From CAMDPA01 sp964574325 (GTDB lineage: Bacteria > Pseudomonadota > Alphaproteobacteria > Rhizobiales > Hyphomicrobiaceae): a stretch of DNA of 64,000 bases. Positions within the stretch are counted from its first letter, which is position 1; the number at the start of each line of letters is the position of its first letter. This document shows positions 36,538-44,950 of the stretch, in pieces. Below the pieces are notes generated by a model. That model made no database searches, was not told the origin of the DNA, and saw only the letters and a program-made list of their open reading frames with translations. The stretch spans positions 1 through 64,000 of the forward strand of contig CAZNMY010000002.1 in NCBI GenBank assembly GCA_964574325.1, written 5' to 3'. Made by a program: the position numbers and the translations under genes.

Positions 36538-36641
36538 AGGCGTTTTCGAGATAATGCGTGATGGTGATGTGATGATGATGTGATAATTCCATCCGAAGTG
36601 ATAATAGAACTTATGGAAAATAAGCCGAGTAATATCCCATT

Positions 36642-37910
36642 TCAGCTTGGCAACGTGCCCGGATAGAGGCCCGGCATCAACCGCGGTGCCAGCACGGCCG
36701 GGAATGCCAACACATACGGTGAACGGGTCGTAGAGGCTCGGATCAAGCCGATCTCGACCAGCGGCTGCGCCATTCGGCGCGCTTGTCTCTCGTCTGTCCC
36801 GACAAGACCTGGCAAGTCTTTCCGCTCAAGGCTGCCGTTGAACAGAATATGGTCGAGGATTTGCTTTGCCTTTTCGCTGAGACGCTTCAACCGGATTTCA
36901 TCGTCGGCCCAGGCCATGATGCGCGTGCGAAGATCCCTCGGCCGCATAAGCCCTTCCATGAAGTCGATCTGGTCGAGGCAGATATCGAGGAAGAAGCCCG
37001 TGAACTCGACAAGCGTTTCTTCTGAAAGATTGCCGCGACCGTCCAGATCGTTGCGGCGAGGCGCATCGCACGCCATGAGATGGGCCTTGTAGGCTTGGGC
37101 GTTGCGGGCAAGCCCGCGCGCGACCGACCACAATCCACAAGTATCGAGAGCCTGACGTAGCATGGCGTAGGACATCAGTCGTGCAACGCGTCCATTTCCA
37201 TCGAGGAATGGATGCACCCAGAGCAGTCGATGGTGAGCCACCGCCGTATTGAGAACCGTCTCGAAGCTGCCAAGCTTTCCGTAGCTTCTCTCCCAGTGCT
37301 CCAGATGACGTACGACTGCGCCAGGGCTCACAGGGATGAGACGCCCGACTTCCACGTGGTCGTGTCTCGGCTTGCCCGGAACGACCCTCAGCTTCTCTCC
37401 TGTCTCTGGCTTTTCGACCCAGGCCAGACTGTCGGGGAGCGCATCGTAGAACCTGCGATGGATTTCCAGGATCGAGGCCATGCTTGCCGTCGTGCTCCCA
37501 AGACCACCCTCGTCGATCCAGCGCTGCACCTCGATATGGGCAACGGCTTCGAGCTGAAGATCCCGCTTCTTCGGATCAGTGCTCGTCTGCCCGAACAGCG
37601 CGCGCTGGATATCGATCGGATGCGTGTTGTGCCCCTCGATCAAGTTCGAGTAGTAGCAATTCATTTCACGCACGAGACCAGAAAGCGGCTCGATCAGTCC
37701 TTCAGGCAATCGGCTCCGGAACGTCGCCGCACGCTGCGTCAACGCCATGACCTTGTCGCTGAGCGCGGCGCGATGCCGTGACGACTCCGAGATCGTCATC
37801 GGCTCCATGGCCGTAACCGACTCCCCGCCGTCGACCACCTTCGGTTTGGCGGCTCTGACCGCTTTGATGACCGGTTTTTTGTCCGCTTTGTTGTCCGCTT
37901 TCTTTGCCAT
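36642..37910 (-). CDS. Fic-domain AMP transferase, autoinhibited type
   Basis: A 422-residue Fic protein counted from the ATG at 37910 (MAKKADNKADKK); two other starts lie within 45 bases. The active-site motif HPFLDGNGR is complete at residues 233-241. The inhibitory helix motif S88-N-L-I-E92-G is present before the Fic core, so this is a class II enzyme whose Glu blocks ATP binding until released. A winged-helix-like C-terminus follows (LERKDLPGLVGTDERQARRMA). The first 30 residues are Lys/Ala-rich. Fic enzymes transfer AMP to target proteins and may act as toxins or regulators. It stands alone on the minus strand. Confidence 0.92.
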   Translation of the reverse strand: MAKKADNKADKKPVIKAVRAAKPKVVDGGESVTAMEPMTISESSRHRAALSDKVMALTQRAATFRSRLPEGLIEPLSGLVREMNCYYSNLIEGHNTHPIDIQRALFGQTSTDPKKRDLQLEAVAHIEVQRWIDEGGLGSTTASMASILEIHRRFYDALPDSLAWVEKPETGEKLRVVPGKPRHDHVEVGRLIPVSPGAVVRHLEHWERSYGKLGSFETVLNTAVAHHRLLWVHPFLDGNGRVARLMSYAMLRQALDTCGLWSVARGLARNAQAYKAHLMACDAPRRNDLDGRGNLSEETLVEFTGFFLDICLDQIDFMEGLMRPRDLRTRIMAWADDEIRLKRLSEKAKQILDHILFNGSLERKDLPGLVGTDERQARRMAQPLVEIGLIRASTTRSPYVLAFPAVLAPRLMPGLYPGTLPS

Positions 37911-38013
37911 CCGGCCCATCCCACATGCATGTATTATCAATGCCTTATGGCGCATTCTGCCATGGATTTACCCTGGCGGCGACCGCTTTTTTGTCCGCTT
38001 TGATGACCGGTTC
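37862..38013. repeat. Duplicated segments over the start of the Fic gene
   Basis: A 22-base block at 37869-37890 recurs at 37981-38002 with one change, and CTTTGATGACCGGTT at 37862-37876 recurs exactly at 37999-38013, but in swapped order. The first copy encodes the Lys-rich N-terminus of the Fic protein; the second lies upstream of it. This suggests a small rearrangement or tandem duplication that moved the start of the gene. Confidence 0.6.
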
Positions 38014-38166
38014 CATGACCGATTGGGCGCTCCCGTCGCCGGCGGCGACGGTCGGGCTCGCGCATGCCGAGCCGCGTTGCTCTCTGAGGGCTCGCGTCTC
38101 GGCCCTCCGGGCTTTGATCCCTTGCGCTCAACTTCGGCGCGCCGATGGTAGTCGAGAGCTACAAAT

Positions 38167-38196
38167 TTGCATAATACTCCGTTTGCGGTGTAATAT
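38167..38196 (+). promoter_or_regulatory. Possible promoter of the 38234 gene
   Basis: TTGCAT (38167-38172) and TAATAT (38191-38196) are 18 bases apart in an AT-rich patch, 38 bases before the chosen ATG. It resembles the hipBA promoter in its -35 box. No operator is evident. Confidence 0.45.
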
Positions 38197-38233
38197 TCAG
38201 CCCGTGACGACCGATTGCCGAACCACTGAGCGC

Positions 38234-38728
38234 ATGGAAGCCGCCCGTGAGTTCCTGCTGAGAGCCTTCGAGACCGCATGCCTCGCACATAACCTGACCT
38301 CAGACGAACGCGCTGCAATCATCGAAGACCTCGCTATTGCGACGGGTAGCCGCGATGCTGCCGTCTCAGCTTCAATACCACTTCCAGACACGGCGCCAGA
38401 AATCTGGGCTGAGCGTGATCGCACACAACGACAGAACCCGGCACAATTCGTGCGGCGGGTTTATGCCCAATGGATCGGTCGAGGATTGACCCGCCAGAAA
38501 CTCGGTCGCTTGGATTCGACAGCCTACAAGGCACTTGCAGTCTGGGAGCATCGCCATCCCGAAGATCGGATCATTGAGTTACCCGGCATAACCGAAGTGC
38601 TCGACCGCAGGATTGCGGCCCTCTCCTCCGAGTTCTCGCCCGAAGAACTCCGCATTCTGGGCGTGACCCTGCAGTCGCGCCTCGCGCGTCAGCGCAAGCA
38701 AGCGAGACAAGCCGCAACAATTGGCTGA
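38234..38728 (+). CDS. Hypothetical protein, paralogue of the gene at 18992
   Basis: A 164-residue protein from the ATG at 38234; a GTG at 38204 would add ten residues. Its C-terminal 90 residues match the protein at 18992: FVRRVYAQWIGRGLTRQKL, YKALAVWEHRHPED, and a tail ending in an Arg/Lys-rich helix. The N-terminal 70 residues (MEAAREFLLRAFETACLAHN) are helical and unlike the paralogue. No family is recognised. Two diverged copies on one replicon suggest a dedicated plasmid function, perhaps replication control or DNA binding given the basic tail; that is a guess. Confidence 0.75.
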   Translation: MEAAREFLLRAFETACLAHNLTSDERAAIIEDLAIATGSRDAAVSASIPLPDTAPEIWAERDRTQRQNPAQFVRRVYAQWIGRGLTRQKLGRLDSTAYKALAVWEHRHPEDRIIELPGITEVLDRRIAALSSEFSPEELRILGVTLQSRLARQRKQARQAATIG

Positions 38729-38896
38729 TGCCGAGGCCTGCGCGTTATTGAAATTCACTGGCACACATCGCGCAGAGTCCATGCCGCACCGCCGCACGTC
38801 AGGCTGTGGACTGAATTTGTATGCAGTCTTGTTCCGGATTCCTCGCATGGTCAATTTTGACCATTGCTCGTTCAACACTTTTCAGGAGTGATTTTC

Positions 38897-39439
38897 ATGA
38901 CCACGAACAAATTGCCTTTTGCCGTATTCCCAGATCTCAATTGCGTGATGCGCACGCCCTCCGGCGTCGAATATCGCGGCAAGCTGCGCCAGCATCCATC
39001 CAACGACGTTGACGGCGAGCACTGGTACGAGGGCTACATCCGCGCCGAGATGAAAGACCATGTTACGGCCGACACCAATCTGAAGGATCGCTTCAATCGC
39101 GATGGCCAGCGCCCCGGCTACTTCCATGCCAATTCCAACGCCGAGCCGCTGCGCATCAAGCTCAACCGCGTCCCACAGGCCAAGCGCAACGAGAAGAACG
39201 CCGACACGCTCGTAGGTGAAGTCTGGACGCATGAAGGTCTCTGGACGATCGTTGCCAGCCCCTCGGTCAGTGCCAGCCTGCATCTGGCCGGCAATGTCGT
39301 GCCATCGCGTCACGAGCTGACCAATGCCGAGAGCCGCATCAAGCAGTATCAGCCCGCAGCTGCGGCGCCTGAGCCCACACCGGCACCCGCAGCCACGGCC
39401 TCGAAGCCGAAACCCGCACGCGCCGCTCGCCCGGCCTGA
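38897..39439 (+). CDS. Hypothetical plasmid protein with Pro/Ala-rich tail
   Basis: A 180-residue protein from the ATG at 38897, preceded by CAGGAG. The first 140 residues look like a compact beta-rich domain (NCVMRTPSGVEYRGKLRQHP, WYEGYIRAEMKDHV, GEVWTHEGLWTIVA). The last 40 residues are a Pro/Ala/Lys linker-like tail (PEPTPAPAATASKPKPARAA). I do not recognise the family. It is followed after four bases by another small gene on the same strand, so they form a pair. The composition is typical of the high-GC backbone. Confidence 0.7.
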   Translation: MTTNKLPFAVFPDLNCVMRTPSGVEYRGKLRQHPSNDVDGEHWYEGYIRAEMKDHVTADTNLKDRFNRDGQRPGYFHANSNAEPLRIKLNRVPQAKRNEKNADTLVGEVWTHEGLWTIVASPSVSASLHLAGNVVPSRHELTNAESRIKQYQPAAAAPEPTPAPAATASKPKPARAARPA

Positions 39440-39443
39440 TGCC

Positions 39444-39680
39444 GTGACCGACGGCCAATGGTGCCTCTATTCAACCGAACGCAGCGACGACTGGACGCTT
39501 GTCGCTGCGTTTCCGTCCTTAGCAGACGCTATCCATCGTCTCCGCCAATCTGAAATCGCTACGCATCATGGGCTCGTCAGTCTCGAACCTGTTGACCGCG
39601 ACATACCCGAAGGTGACGCACCGTTCCTCTTCGCCTTCTCGACCCCTCGCAACCGCTACGCCATTCGTTGGGAACCCTGA
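39444..39680 (+). CDS. Small hypothetical protein
   Basis: A 78-residue protein using a GTG at 39444, four bases after the stop of the previous gene. It reads TDGQWCLYSTERSDDWTLVA, FPSLADAIHRLRQ, and ends FAFSTPRNRYAIRWEP, giving alternating strands and one helix. The family is not recognised. The GTG is chosen because the frame upstream overlaps the previous gene and looks random. It probably shares the transcript of 38897. Confidence 0.6.
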   Translation: MTDGQWCLYSTERSDDWTLVAAFPSLADAIHRLRQSEIATHHGLVSLEPVDRDIPEGDAPFLFAFSTPRNRYAIRWEP

Positions 39681-40238
39681 CCGGCCCCACGCGTCGACAA
39701 GATCGAGTTGGGGTTGTCCCAATTTCAGCGCGCAGCCAAAAGTGAGACGCGGCTCCAGACAAGCTCACTTCTGGACTCACCAAGGGGATGGCCGATCCCC
39801 TCTCCGCCGCCGCGCTCGCCATGCGCCATGAGCGAGCGACGGACGGCTCCGAGGGGATGGGTGCAAGCTGATCGCGATGCCGATCCGAGGCGTGCCCTCC
39901 AAGGCAGCACTGTGGTCTGGGCCGGGAATTTCGCCTTCGATCACATCACGGTTGCGGTGGCGCATCTCCCGATGCGGACAATCGACCGCCAGCATTGGCC
40001 CACGTCACCACGCGTGCCGTCCTTGTGAAGCCGGCCGCAAACCCCTGGCCGCTATTGAGCCATCGCCCGCCCGTCCCGCAAGGCCGCTCGCTTCGGTCGT
40101 TTCACTCCCTGCAGCAGCGCGCCGCCGAGGCGGTGCGGCACAGCCGCAGCCTTGCAGGCCGTGCTTAGAGGCGTTGGCTTTTGGAGCGGCGTCAGGGGCC
40201 GCGATCGGCGCGGCTCCACCACCAGAAGGACGCCACCC
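39681..40238. other. Gene-poor stretch with a partial iteron motif
   Basis: No frame here looks coding; those on both strands are Arg/Pro-rich. CAAAAGTGAGACG at about 39737-39749 repeats the partial iteron beside the rep gene, and AGCTCACTT with CTCACC follow. The 300 bases before 40239 are GC-rich with several short inverted repeats and may be another structured leader, but I could not pair it with the leaders described further right. Confidence 0.4.
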
Positions 40239-40601
40239 ATGAGCCCCAAGACCTTGACCAAATCCGATCTCACCCACTTCACCGGCACCGAGCAGATCTA
40301 TCGCCATAGCCTCGTCCGCCACATCGTCTACACGGACGGCGTCCAGCACGTCGCCGAGGTAGGCGAAGCCTACTGGCTCATCGACAAGATCGCCTGCTCG
40401 CAGCTGGAACCCAGGATCCGTGCCGAGGAATTCCAGCTGTGGACGCTGACCGTGAAGGACGATCTCTCCGCCGACCTCGTCTGCACCGACGGCAACGGCA
40501 CCGTGATCTTGACCGAGCAGATCGCCTACACCGACTTCCCGCTGCCAGAGATCAAGTTCTACGTCACGAACCGCACGATCCTCCTGCCGAGCGAGTATTG
40601 A
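40239..40601 (+). CDS. DUF6876-like small protein
   Basis: A 120-residue protein from the ATG at 40239 (GAAGGA upstream). The sequence follows the pattern of plasmid proteins now grouped as DUF6876: LTHFTGTEQIYRHSLVRHIV, YTDGVQHVAEVGEAYWLID, then FQLWTLTVKDDLSADLVCTD and a C-terminal LPEIKFYVTNRTILLPSEY. Function is unknown; such genes occur on plasmids with other small accessory genes. It stops about 130 bases before the restriction operon and has its own ribosome binding site. Confidence 0.75.
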   Translation: MSPKTLTKSDLTHFTGTEQIYRHSLVRHIVYTDGVQHVAEVGEAYWLIDKIACSQLEPRIRAEEFQLWTLTVKDDLSADLVCTDGNGTVILTEQIAYTDFPLPEIKFYVTNRTILLPSEY

Positions 40602-40678
40602 GGGCGCTCATGGGCTTCGCCGGCGAGCCCGGCGGAGCCTATATTTTTCACAGTAGAACGATATACAGCAATATAGGA

Positions 40679-40707
40679 TTGACGCGGACTGCGTGATCGT
40701 GTTATCT
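40679..40707 (+). promoter_or_regulatory. Probable promoter of the type I R-M operon
   Basis: TTGACG (40679-40684) and TTATCT (40702-40707) are 17 bases apart and lie 25 bases before the first gene of the operon. The preceding 50 bases are AT-rich with short palindromes (GATATACAGCAATATAG), where a controller could bind. No separate controller gene was seen. Confidence 0.6.
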
Positions 40708-40731
40708 GTAGGTCAAGTTACAGAGAAAATC

Positions 40732-41367
40732 ATGACAACCATTGCCCAGCTTTGCACCATCCAGCTTGGCCACACGGCCCGCAGCCGCCTTGAGGCTGCG
40801 GACGCCAACGGCATCCCGGCTGTCCAGCTGCGTGACACCCGCCCCGATGGCGGCATTGCCAGTGAGGCTATCGGTCGATACCGCATGGATTCGGTGCCTG
40901 ACCGCTACTGGACCAAAGCCGGTGATGTGCTGTTTCGCTCGCGCGGTGACAAAAACACCGCCACAGCGTTAGGGGCTGAATTCCGCGAGCCAGCTGTCGC
41001 CGTTATGCCGCTCGTGATCTTGAGGCCCAAGGTTGATCGGGTCGTTCCGACCTATCTCGCGTGGTGCATCAATCAGCCCGCAGCGCAGCGTCACTTCGAT
41101 GAATGCGCGCGCGGTACAGGCATGCGGATGATCCCTATCGGCTGCCTCTCCAGCCTCGAAATCCCCCTGCCAGACCTCGCCACGCAACGTGCCATCGCTG
41201 AGATCGATCGGCTGGCCGAGCGCGAGCACGACCTCGCAACCCGCCTTGCAGGCAAGCGCCGGCAACTCACAGCTTTTGCGCTCCACGAGCGCGCCAATCG
41301 CAATTCACAACATCAAAATCGGGCAGAGCGCGCCACCGCGCCGCGCACCGGAAAGCAGGGGGCATAA
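40732..41367 (+). CDS. Short HsdS-like protein, one target recognition domain
   Basis: A 211-residue protein at the head of the R-M operon. It looks like half of a type I specificity subunit: an N-terminal recognition domain (IAQLCTIQLGHTARSRLE, WTKAGDVLFRSRGDKNTA, LAWCINQPAAQRHFDECARG) and one conserved helix (PLPDLATQRAIAEIDRLAER). The stop overlaps the hsdM start by one base. A full HsdS is encoded after hsdM, so this extra half-subunit could change specificity, regulate the full subunit or be a relic. It is complete as a frame and has the operon's own promoter. Confidence 0.8.
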   Translation: MTTIAQLCTIQLGHTARSRLEAADANGIPAVQLRDTRPDGGIASEAIGRYRMDSVPDRYWTKAGDVLFRSRGDKNTATALGAEFREPAVAVMPLVILRPKVDRVVPTYLAWCINQPAAQRHFDECARGTGMRMIPIGCLSSLEIPLPDLATQRAIAEIDRLAEREHDLATRLAGKRRQLTAFALHERANRNSQHQNRAERATAPRTGKQGA

Positions 41368-42884
41368 TGACCGACCAAGTAACCCAATCCCAAGTGAACA
41401 ATACGGCGTGGGCCGCCTGCGATACCTTCCGGGGCGTCGTCGATGCTGCCCAGTACAAGGACTACATCCTCGTGATGTTGTTCCTGAAGTACATCTCGGA
41501 TCAGTGGAACGCCCACGTCGAGGAGTACAAGAAGCAGTTCGGGGGTGACGATACGCGCATCCGGCGTCGCCTTGAGCGCGAGCGCTTCATCCTGCCCAAG
41601 GGTGCCAGCTTCTACGACCTCTACGAGGCCCGTAACGAGGCCAATATCGGCGAGATGATCAACATCGCCTTCGAGAAGATCGAAGATGCGAACCGCTCCA
41701 AGCTCGAAGGAGTCTTCCGCAACATCGACTTCAACTCGGAAGCCAATCTCGGCAAGGCCAAGGACCGCAATCGTCGCCTTAAGAACCTGCTCGAAGATTT
41801 CGCCAAGCCCGCCCTCGACCTCCGCCCCTCGCGCGTCACCGAGGACATCATCGGCGAGTGCTACATCTACCTGATCTCGAAATTTGCCTCCGACGCCGGC
41901 AAGAAGGCGGGCGAGTTCTATACCCCGACCGCTGTCTCGCGCCTCTTGGCCAAGCTCGCAGGCGCACAGCCCGGCAACACCATCTGTGATCCGGCGTGCG
42001 GCTCGGGTTCGCTCCTCATCCGCGCGGCCGAGGAGGTCGGCTCCGACAACTTCTCCCTCTACGGGCAGGAGGTGAACGGCGCGACCTGGGCTCTTGCCCG
42101 CATGAACATGTTCCTGCACGCCAAGGATGCCGCGCGCATCGAGTGGTGCGACACGCTCAACAGCCCTGCCCTTATCGAGGGCGACCAGCTGATGCGCTTC
42201 GACGTGGTCGTCGCCAATCCCCCCTTCTCGCTCGACAAGTGGGGCTCGGAGCACGCGGGCGACGATCCCTACAAGCGCTACTGGCGCGGCATCCCGCCGA
42301 AGTCCAAGGGCGACTATGCCTTCATCACCCACATGATTGAGATCGCCAAGCGGCAGTCCGGCCGCGTGGCCGTGATCGTGCCGCATGGCGTACTGTTCCG
42401 TGGCGGCTCCGAAGGTGAAATCCGTAAGCGGCTGATCGAGGACAACCTGCTCGACGCCGTGATCGGCCTGCCGTCGAACCTGTTCACCACAACGGGCATC
42501 CCCGTCGCCATCCTCGTCTTCGACCGCTCGCGCGAACAGGGCGGCGCCAATGAGAAGCGCCGCGACGTGCTCTTCATCGACGCCAGCCGCGAGTACACCA
42601 GCGTCAAGACGCAGAGCGTGATCGAAGACGCGCACATCGCGAAGATCATCGACACCTACCGCAAGCGTAAGGCGATCGAGAAGTACTCGCACAAGGCGAC
42701 GACCAAGGAGATCGCCGAGAACGACTACAACCTCAACATTCCCCGCTATGTCGATACGTTCGAGCCTGAAGCCGAGATCGACGTCGCGGCGGTGCAGAAG
42801 GAGATCGTCGCTATCGAGACCGAGCTCGCCGACGTGCGCAAGCGCATGGCCAAGCATCTGAAGGAGCTTGGAGTCGATGCTTGA
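41367..42884 (+). CDS. hsdM: Type I R-M methyltransferase subunit HsdM
   Basis: A 505-residue N6-adenine methyltransferase. The N-terminal HsdM domain covers residues 1-140. The SAM-binding motif I lies in DPACGSGSLLIRAAEEV and the catalytic motif is NPPFSLDKWG. The order and spacing of motifs are normal and the length is typical. With HsdS it forms the modification enzyme, and with HsdR the restriction complex. Its start overlaps the preceding gene by one base, and hsdS starts eight bases before its stop, so translation is coupled. Confidence 0.96.
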   Translation: MTDQVTQSQVNNTAWAACDTFRGVVDAAQYKDYILVMLFLKYISDQWNAHVEEYKKQFGGDDTRIRRRLERERFILPKGASFYDLYEARNEANIGEMINIAFEKIEDANRSKLEGVFRNIDFNSEANLGKAKDRNRRLKNLLEDFAKPALDLRPSRVTEDIIGECYIYLISKFASDAGKKAGEFYTPTAVSRLLAKLAGAQPGNTICDPACGSGSLLIRAAEEVGSDNFSLYGQEVNGATWALARMNMFLHAKDAARIEWCDTLNSPALIEGDQLMRFDVVVANPPFSLDKWGSEHAGDDPYKRYWRGIPPKSKGDYAFITHMIEIAKRQSGRVAVIVPHGVLFRGGSEGEIRKRLIEDNLLDAVIGLPSNLFTTTGIPVAILVFDRSREQGGANEKRRDVLFIDASREYTSVKTQSVIEDAHIAKIIDTYRKRKAIEKYSHKATTKEIAENDYNLNIPRYVDTFEPEAEIDVAAVQKEIVAIETELADVRKRMAKHLKELGVDA

Positions 42885-44109
42885 TGATTGGCAAGAACTC
42901 AGTCTTGAGCAGCTCATTCGTAAGGATCGGCCACTGACATACGGGATTGTTCAGCCAGGGGATTTTGTACAAACTGGCTTCAAGATGATCCGAAGTGGAG
43001 ACTATTCCGACGGCTGGATCTCTTTCGACTCGGTGGCAAGCGTCGCGCTAGAAATTGCCCGACCGTATGAGCGTTCCCGAGTTCGTGCAGGTGATCTGCT
43101 TATGACTGTCGTTGGGGCTAATACCGGGCTAGTTACACGAGTTCCTGATGAACTGGACGGCGCAAACATCTCCCGAGCTTCAGCTAGAATTGCTGTTGAC
43201 GATAGCATCGCATGTTCCGGTTACGTTGAGCAGTATCTAAAGTCTCATCACTGGGCGAACCAGATCTACTCATCAATCAAAGCTGGTGCACAGCCAGTTG
43301 TCCATTTGGGAGATCTTGGCAAATTTCGCCTTCGAGTCCCGCGAGAAAGAGCGACCCAAAAGGCAATCGCGTCAATCCTTCAAACATGGGATGAGGCCAT
43401 CGCGGCCTGCGCGCGGTTGATTGCATCGAAGCAGAGGCGGCTAGTGGCGGTGCGCCAGAGATTGTTCGCCGCAACGCGGCCCGGCGCCGACCCTGATAGA
43501 GCCGAAACATGGGACGAGACCACGCTTGGCGAAGTTTTCACCGAGATTGGTGAGCTCAACCCAGGTCTCGGACCCAACGCTGTCATAACCGTTGGCAAGT
43601 ACGCGATCCGCCGGCAAGTCGAGCATTTCACCCGGTCGGTCGCTAGCGCGAACCTCGGCAATTACCAACTGCTGACCCCCGGCGACTTCGTCTACGATCC
43701 GATGTCCGCCTACTATGGCGCGATAGGTCGTTACGCAGGCGATGCGCTCGGAATCGTGAGCCCTGCCTACACCGTCATTCGTCTAGCCGACGGTATCAAT
43801 CCGTCCTTCGTCGAAGCGCTTCTCAAGTCTCACTACGTCGCGTTCGAGCTAGAAAACCGCTCATCACAGGGCAACCGCGAGGGCAAGCGCCGCATCCTAA
43901 GGAGCGATGAGTTCTCGTCGATCCCGTTCATGCTTCCGCCGCGAGCGGAGCAGGATCGGATTGCTGCGGCGCTTGGCGAGATCGGCCGTGATCTTGAGCT
44001 GACCACCAAGTCACATGATGCACTCAAGAAGCAAAAGCGCGGCCTCATGCAGAAACTACTGACGGGCGAGTGGCGGGCGAAGGTCGACAAGGAGGCCGCA
44101 CATGGCTAA
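42877..44109 (+). CDS. hsdS: Type I R-M specificity subunit HsdS
   Basis: A 410-residue specificity subunit from the ATG at 42877, which overlaps the end of hsdM. Two target recognition domains can be traced: one around residues 10-150 (IRSGDYSDGWISFDSV, GDLLMTVVGANTG) and one around 210-350 (GDFVYDPMSAYYGAIG). Each is followed by a spacer helix with the ATQKAIASILQTWDEAI or EQDRIAAALGEIGRDLEL pattern. This is a complete subunit that would recognise a bipartite site. The recognised sequence cannot be read from the protein. Confidence 0.95.
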   Translation: MLDDWQELSLEQLIRKDRPLTYGIVQPGDFVQTGFKMIRSGDYSDGWISFDSVASVALEIARPYERSRVRAGDLLMTVVGANTGLVTRVPDELDGANISRASARIAVDDSIACSGYVEQYLKSHHWANQIYSSIKAGAQPVVHLGDLGKFRLRVPRERATQKAIASILQTWDEAIAACARLIASKQRRLVAVRQRLFAATRPGADPDRAETWDETTLGEVFTEIGELNPGLGPNAVITVGKYAIRRQVEHFTRSVASANLGNYQLLTPGDFVYDPMSAYYGAIGRYAGDALGIVSPAYTVIRLADGINPSFVEALLKSHYVAFELENRSSQGNREGKRRILRSDEFSSIPFMLPPRAEQDRIAAALGEIGRDLELTTKSHDALKKQKRGLMQKLLTGEWRAKVDKEAAHG

Positions 44110-44950
44110 GAAGCATGTCCCCATGGCCATCGCCTACGACTTCGATGGCACGCTCGCCGATGGCAACATGCAGGAACACCAGTTCCTGCCGGATATCGGG
44201 ATGACGCCCAAGGCATTTTGGGCCGAGGTCAAGCGTGTGACCGAGCAGCATCAAGCCGACGAAGTGCTTGTCTACATGAACTTGATGCTACGGAAGGCGC
44301 AAGCAGCCGAGGTCTCTGTTCGGCGAGAGGATTTCATTGCTCGCGGTCGCCAGATCAAGCTGTTCGATGGCGTCGATGGCTGGTTCGACCGCATCTCCGA
44401 GTACGGGCGCCAACGAGGCGTGAAAATCGAGCACTATCTGATCTCCTCTGGCAACGCGGAGATTTTCGCTGGAACTTCTATCGCATCGAAGTTCACGCGC
44501 GTGTATGCCTCCAAGTTCCTGTTCGATCACAACGGCATCGCCGCATGGCCCGCCCTGGCGGTCAATTACACGACGAAAACGCAATATCTGTTCCGCATCA
44601 ACAAAGGCGCACACGATCTCAGCGACAACTCGGCCGTTAACAAGTTCGTCGAGAAGAGCGATCGCCCCGTGCCGTTCGAGAACATGGTGTTCATCGGCGA
44701 TGGTGCTACCGACATCCCTTGCTTCCGATTGATCAAAGAGCAGGGCGGGCTATCCGTTGCCGTCTACAAACCAGGCACCAAAGGGGCGCGCAGCAAGGCT
44801 GATGGCTATCACGCCGATGGACGAGTGCATTGTGCAGTGCCGGCTGCCTACTCCGAGGGCAGCGAACTCGACAAAATTATCAAGGCGAATATCGACGCTG
44901 TCGCTGCTCGAGCGGGTCTCTCGGCCATCCTGCACCAGGAGGCCCCATGA
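44102..44950 (+). CDS. HAD-family hydrolase inside the R-M operon
   Basis: A 282-residue HAD-superfamily protein. Motif I is YDFDGTLAD (residues 12-20), motif II is the SSG after EHYLI, and motif IV is FIGDGATDIPCF. All catalytic elements are present, so it should be an active phosphatase or nucleotidase. It overlaps hsdS by eight bases at one end and the DUF3800 gene by four at the other. HAD genes are not part of a standard type I set. It could process nucleotide signals or repair ends, but the substrate is unknown. Its tight coupling to hsdS suggests a linked function. Confidence 0.9.
   Translation: MAKKHVPMAIAYDFDGTLADGNMQEHQFLPDIGMTPKAFWAEVKRVTEQHQADEVLVYMNLMLRKAQAAEVSVRREDFIARGRQIKLFDGVDGWFDRISEYGRQRGVKIEHYLISSGNAEIFAGTSIASKFTRVYASKFLFDHNGIAAWPALAVNYTTKTQYLFRINKGAHDLSDNSAVNKFVEKSDRPVPFENMVFIGDGATDIPCFRLIKEQGGLSVAVYKPGTKGARSKADGYHADGRVHCAVPAAYSEGSELDKIIKANIDAVAARAGLSAILHQEAP

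Noticed and set aside
36545..36590. GTGATG microsatellite-like stretch between the ATPase and Fic genes
   Set aside because: Only a few imperfect units, with no sign of function or of slipped-strand control of a gene start.
41313..42917. Minus-strand frame of 534 residues opposite hsdM
   Set aside because: hsdM has all motifs on the plus strand. The antisense frame is Val/Leu/Gly-rich shadow sequence.
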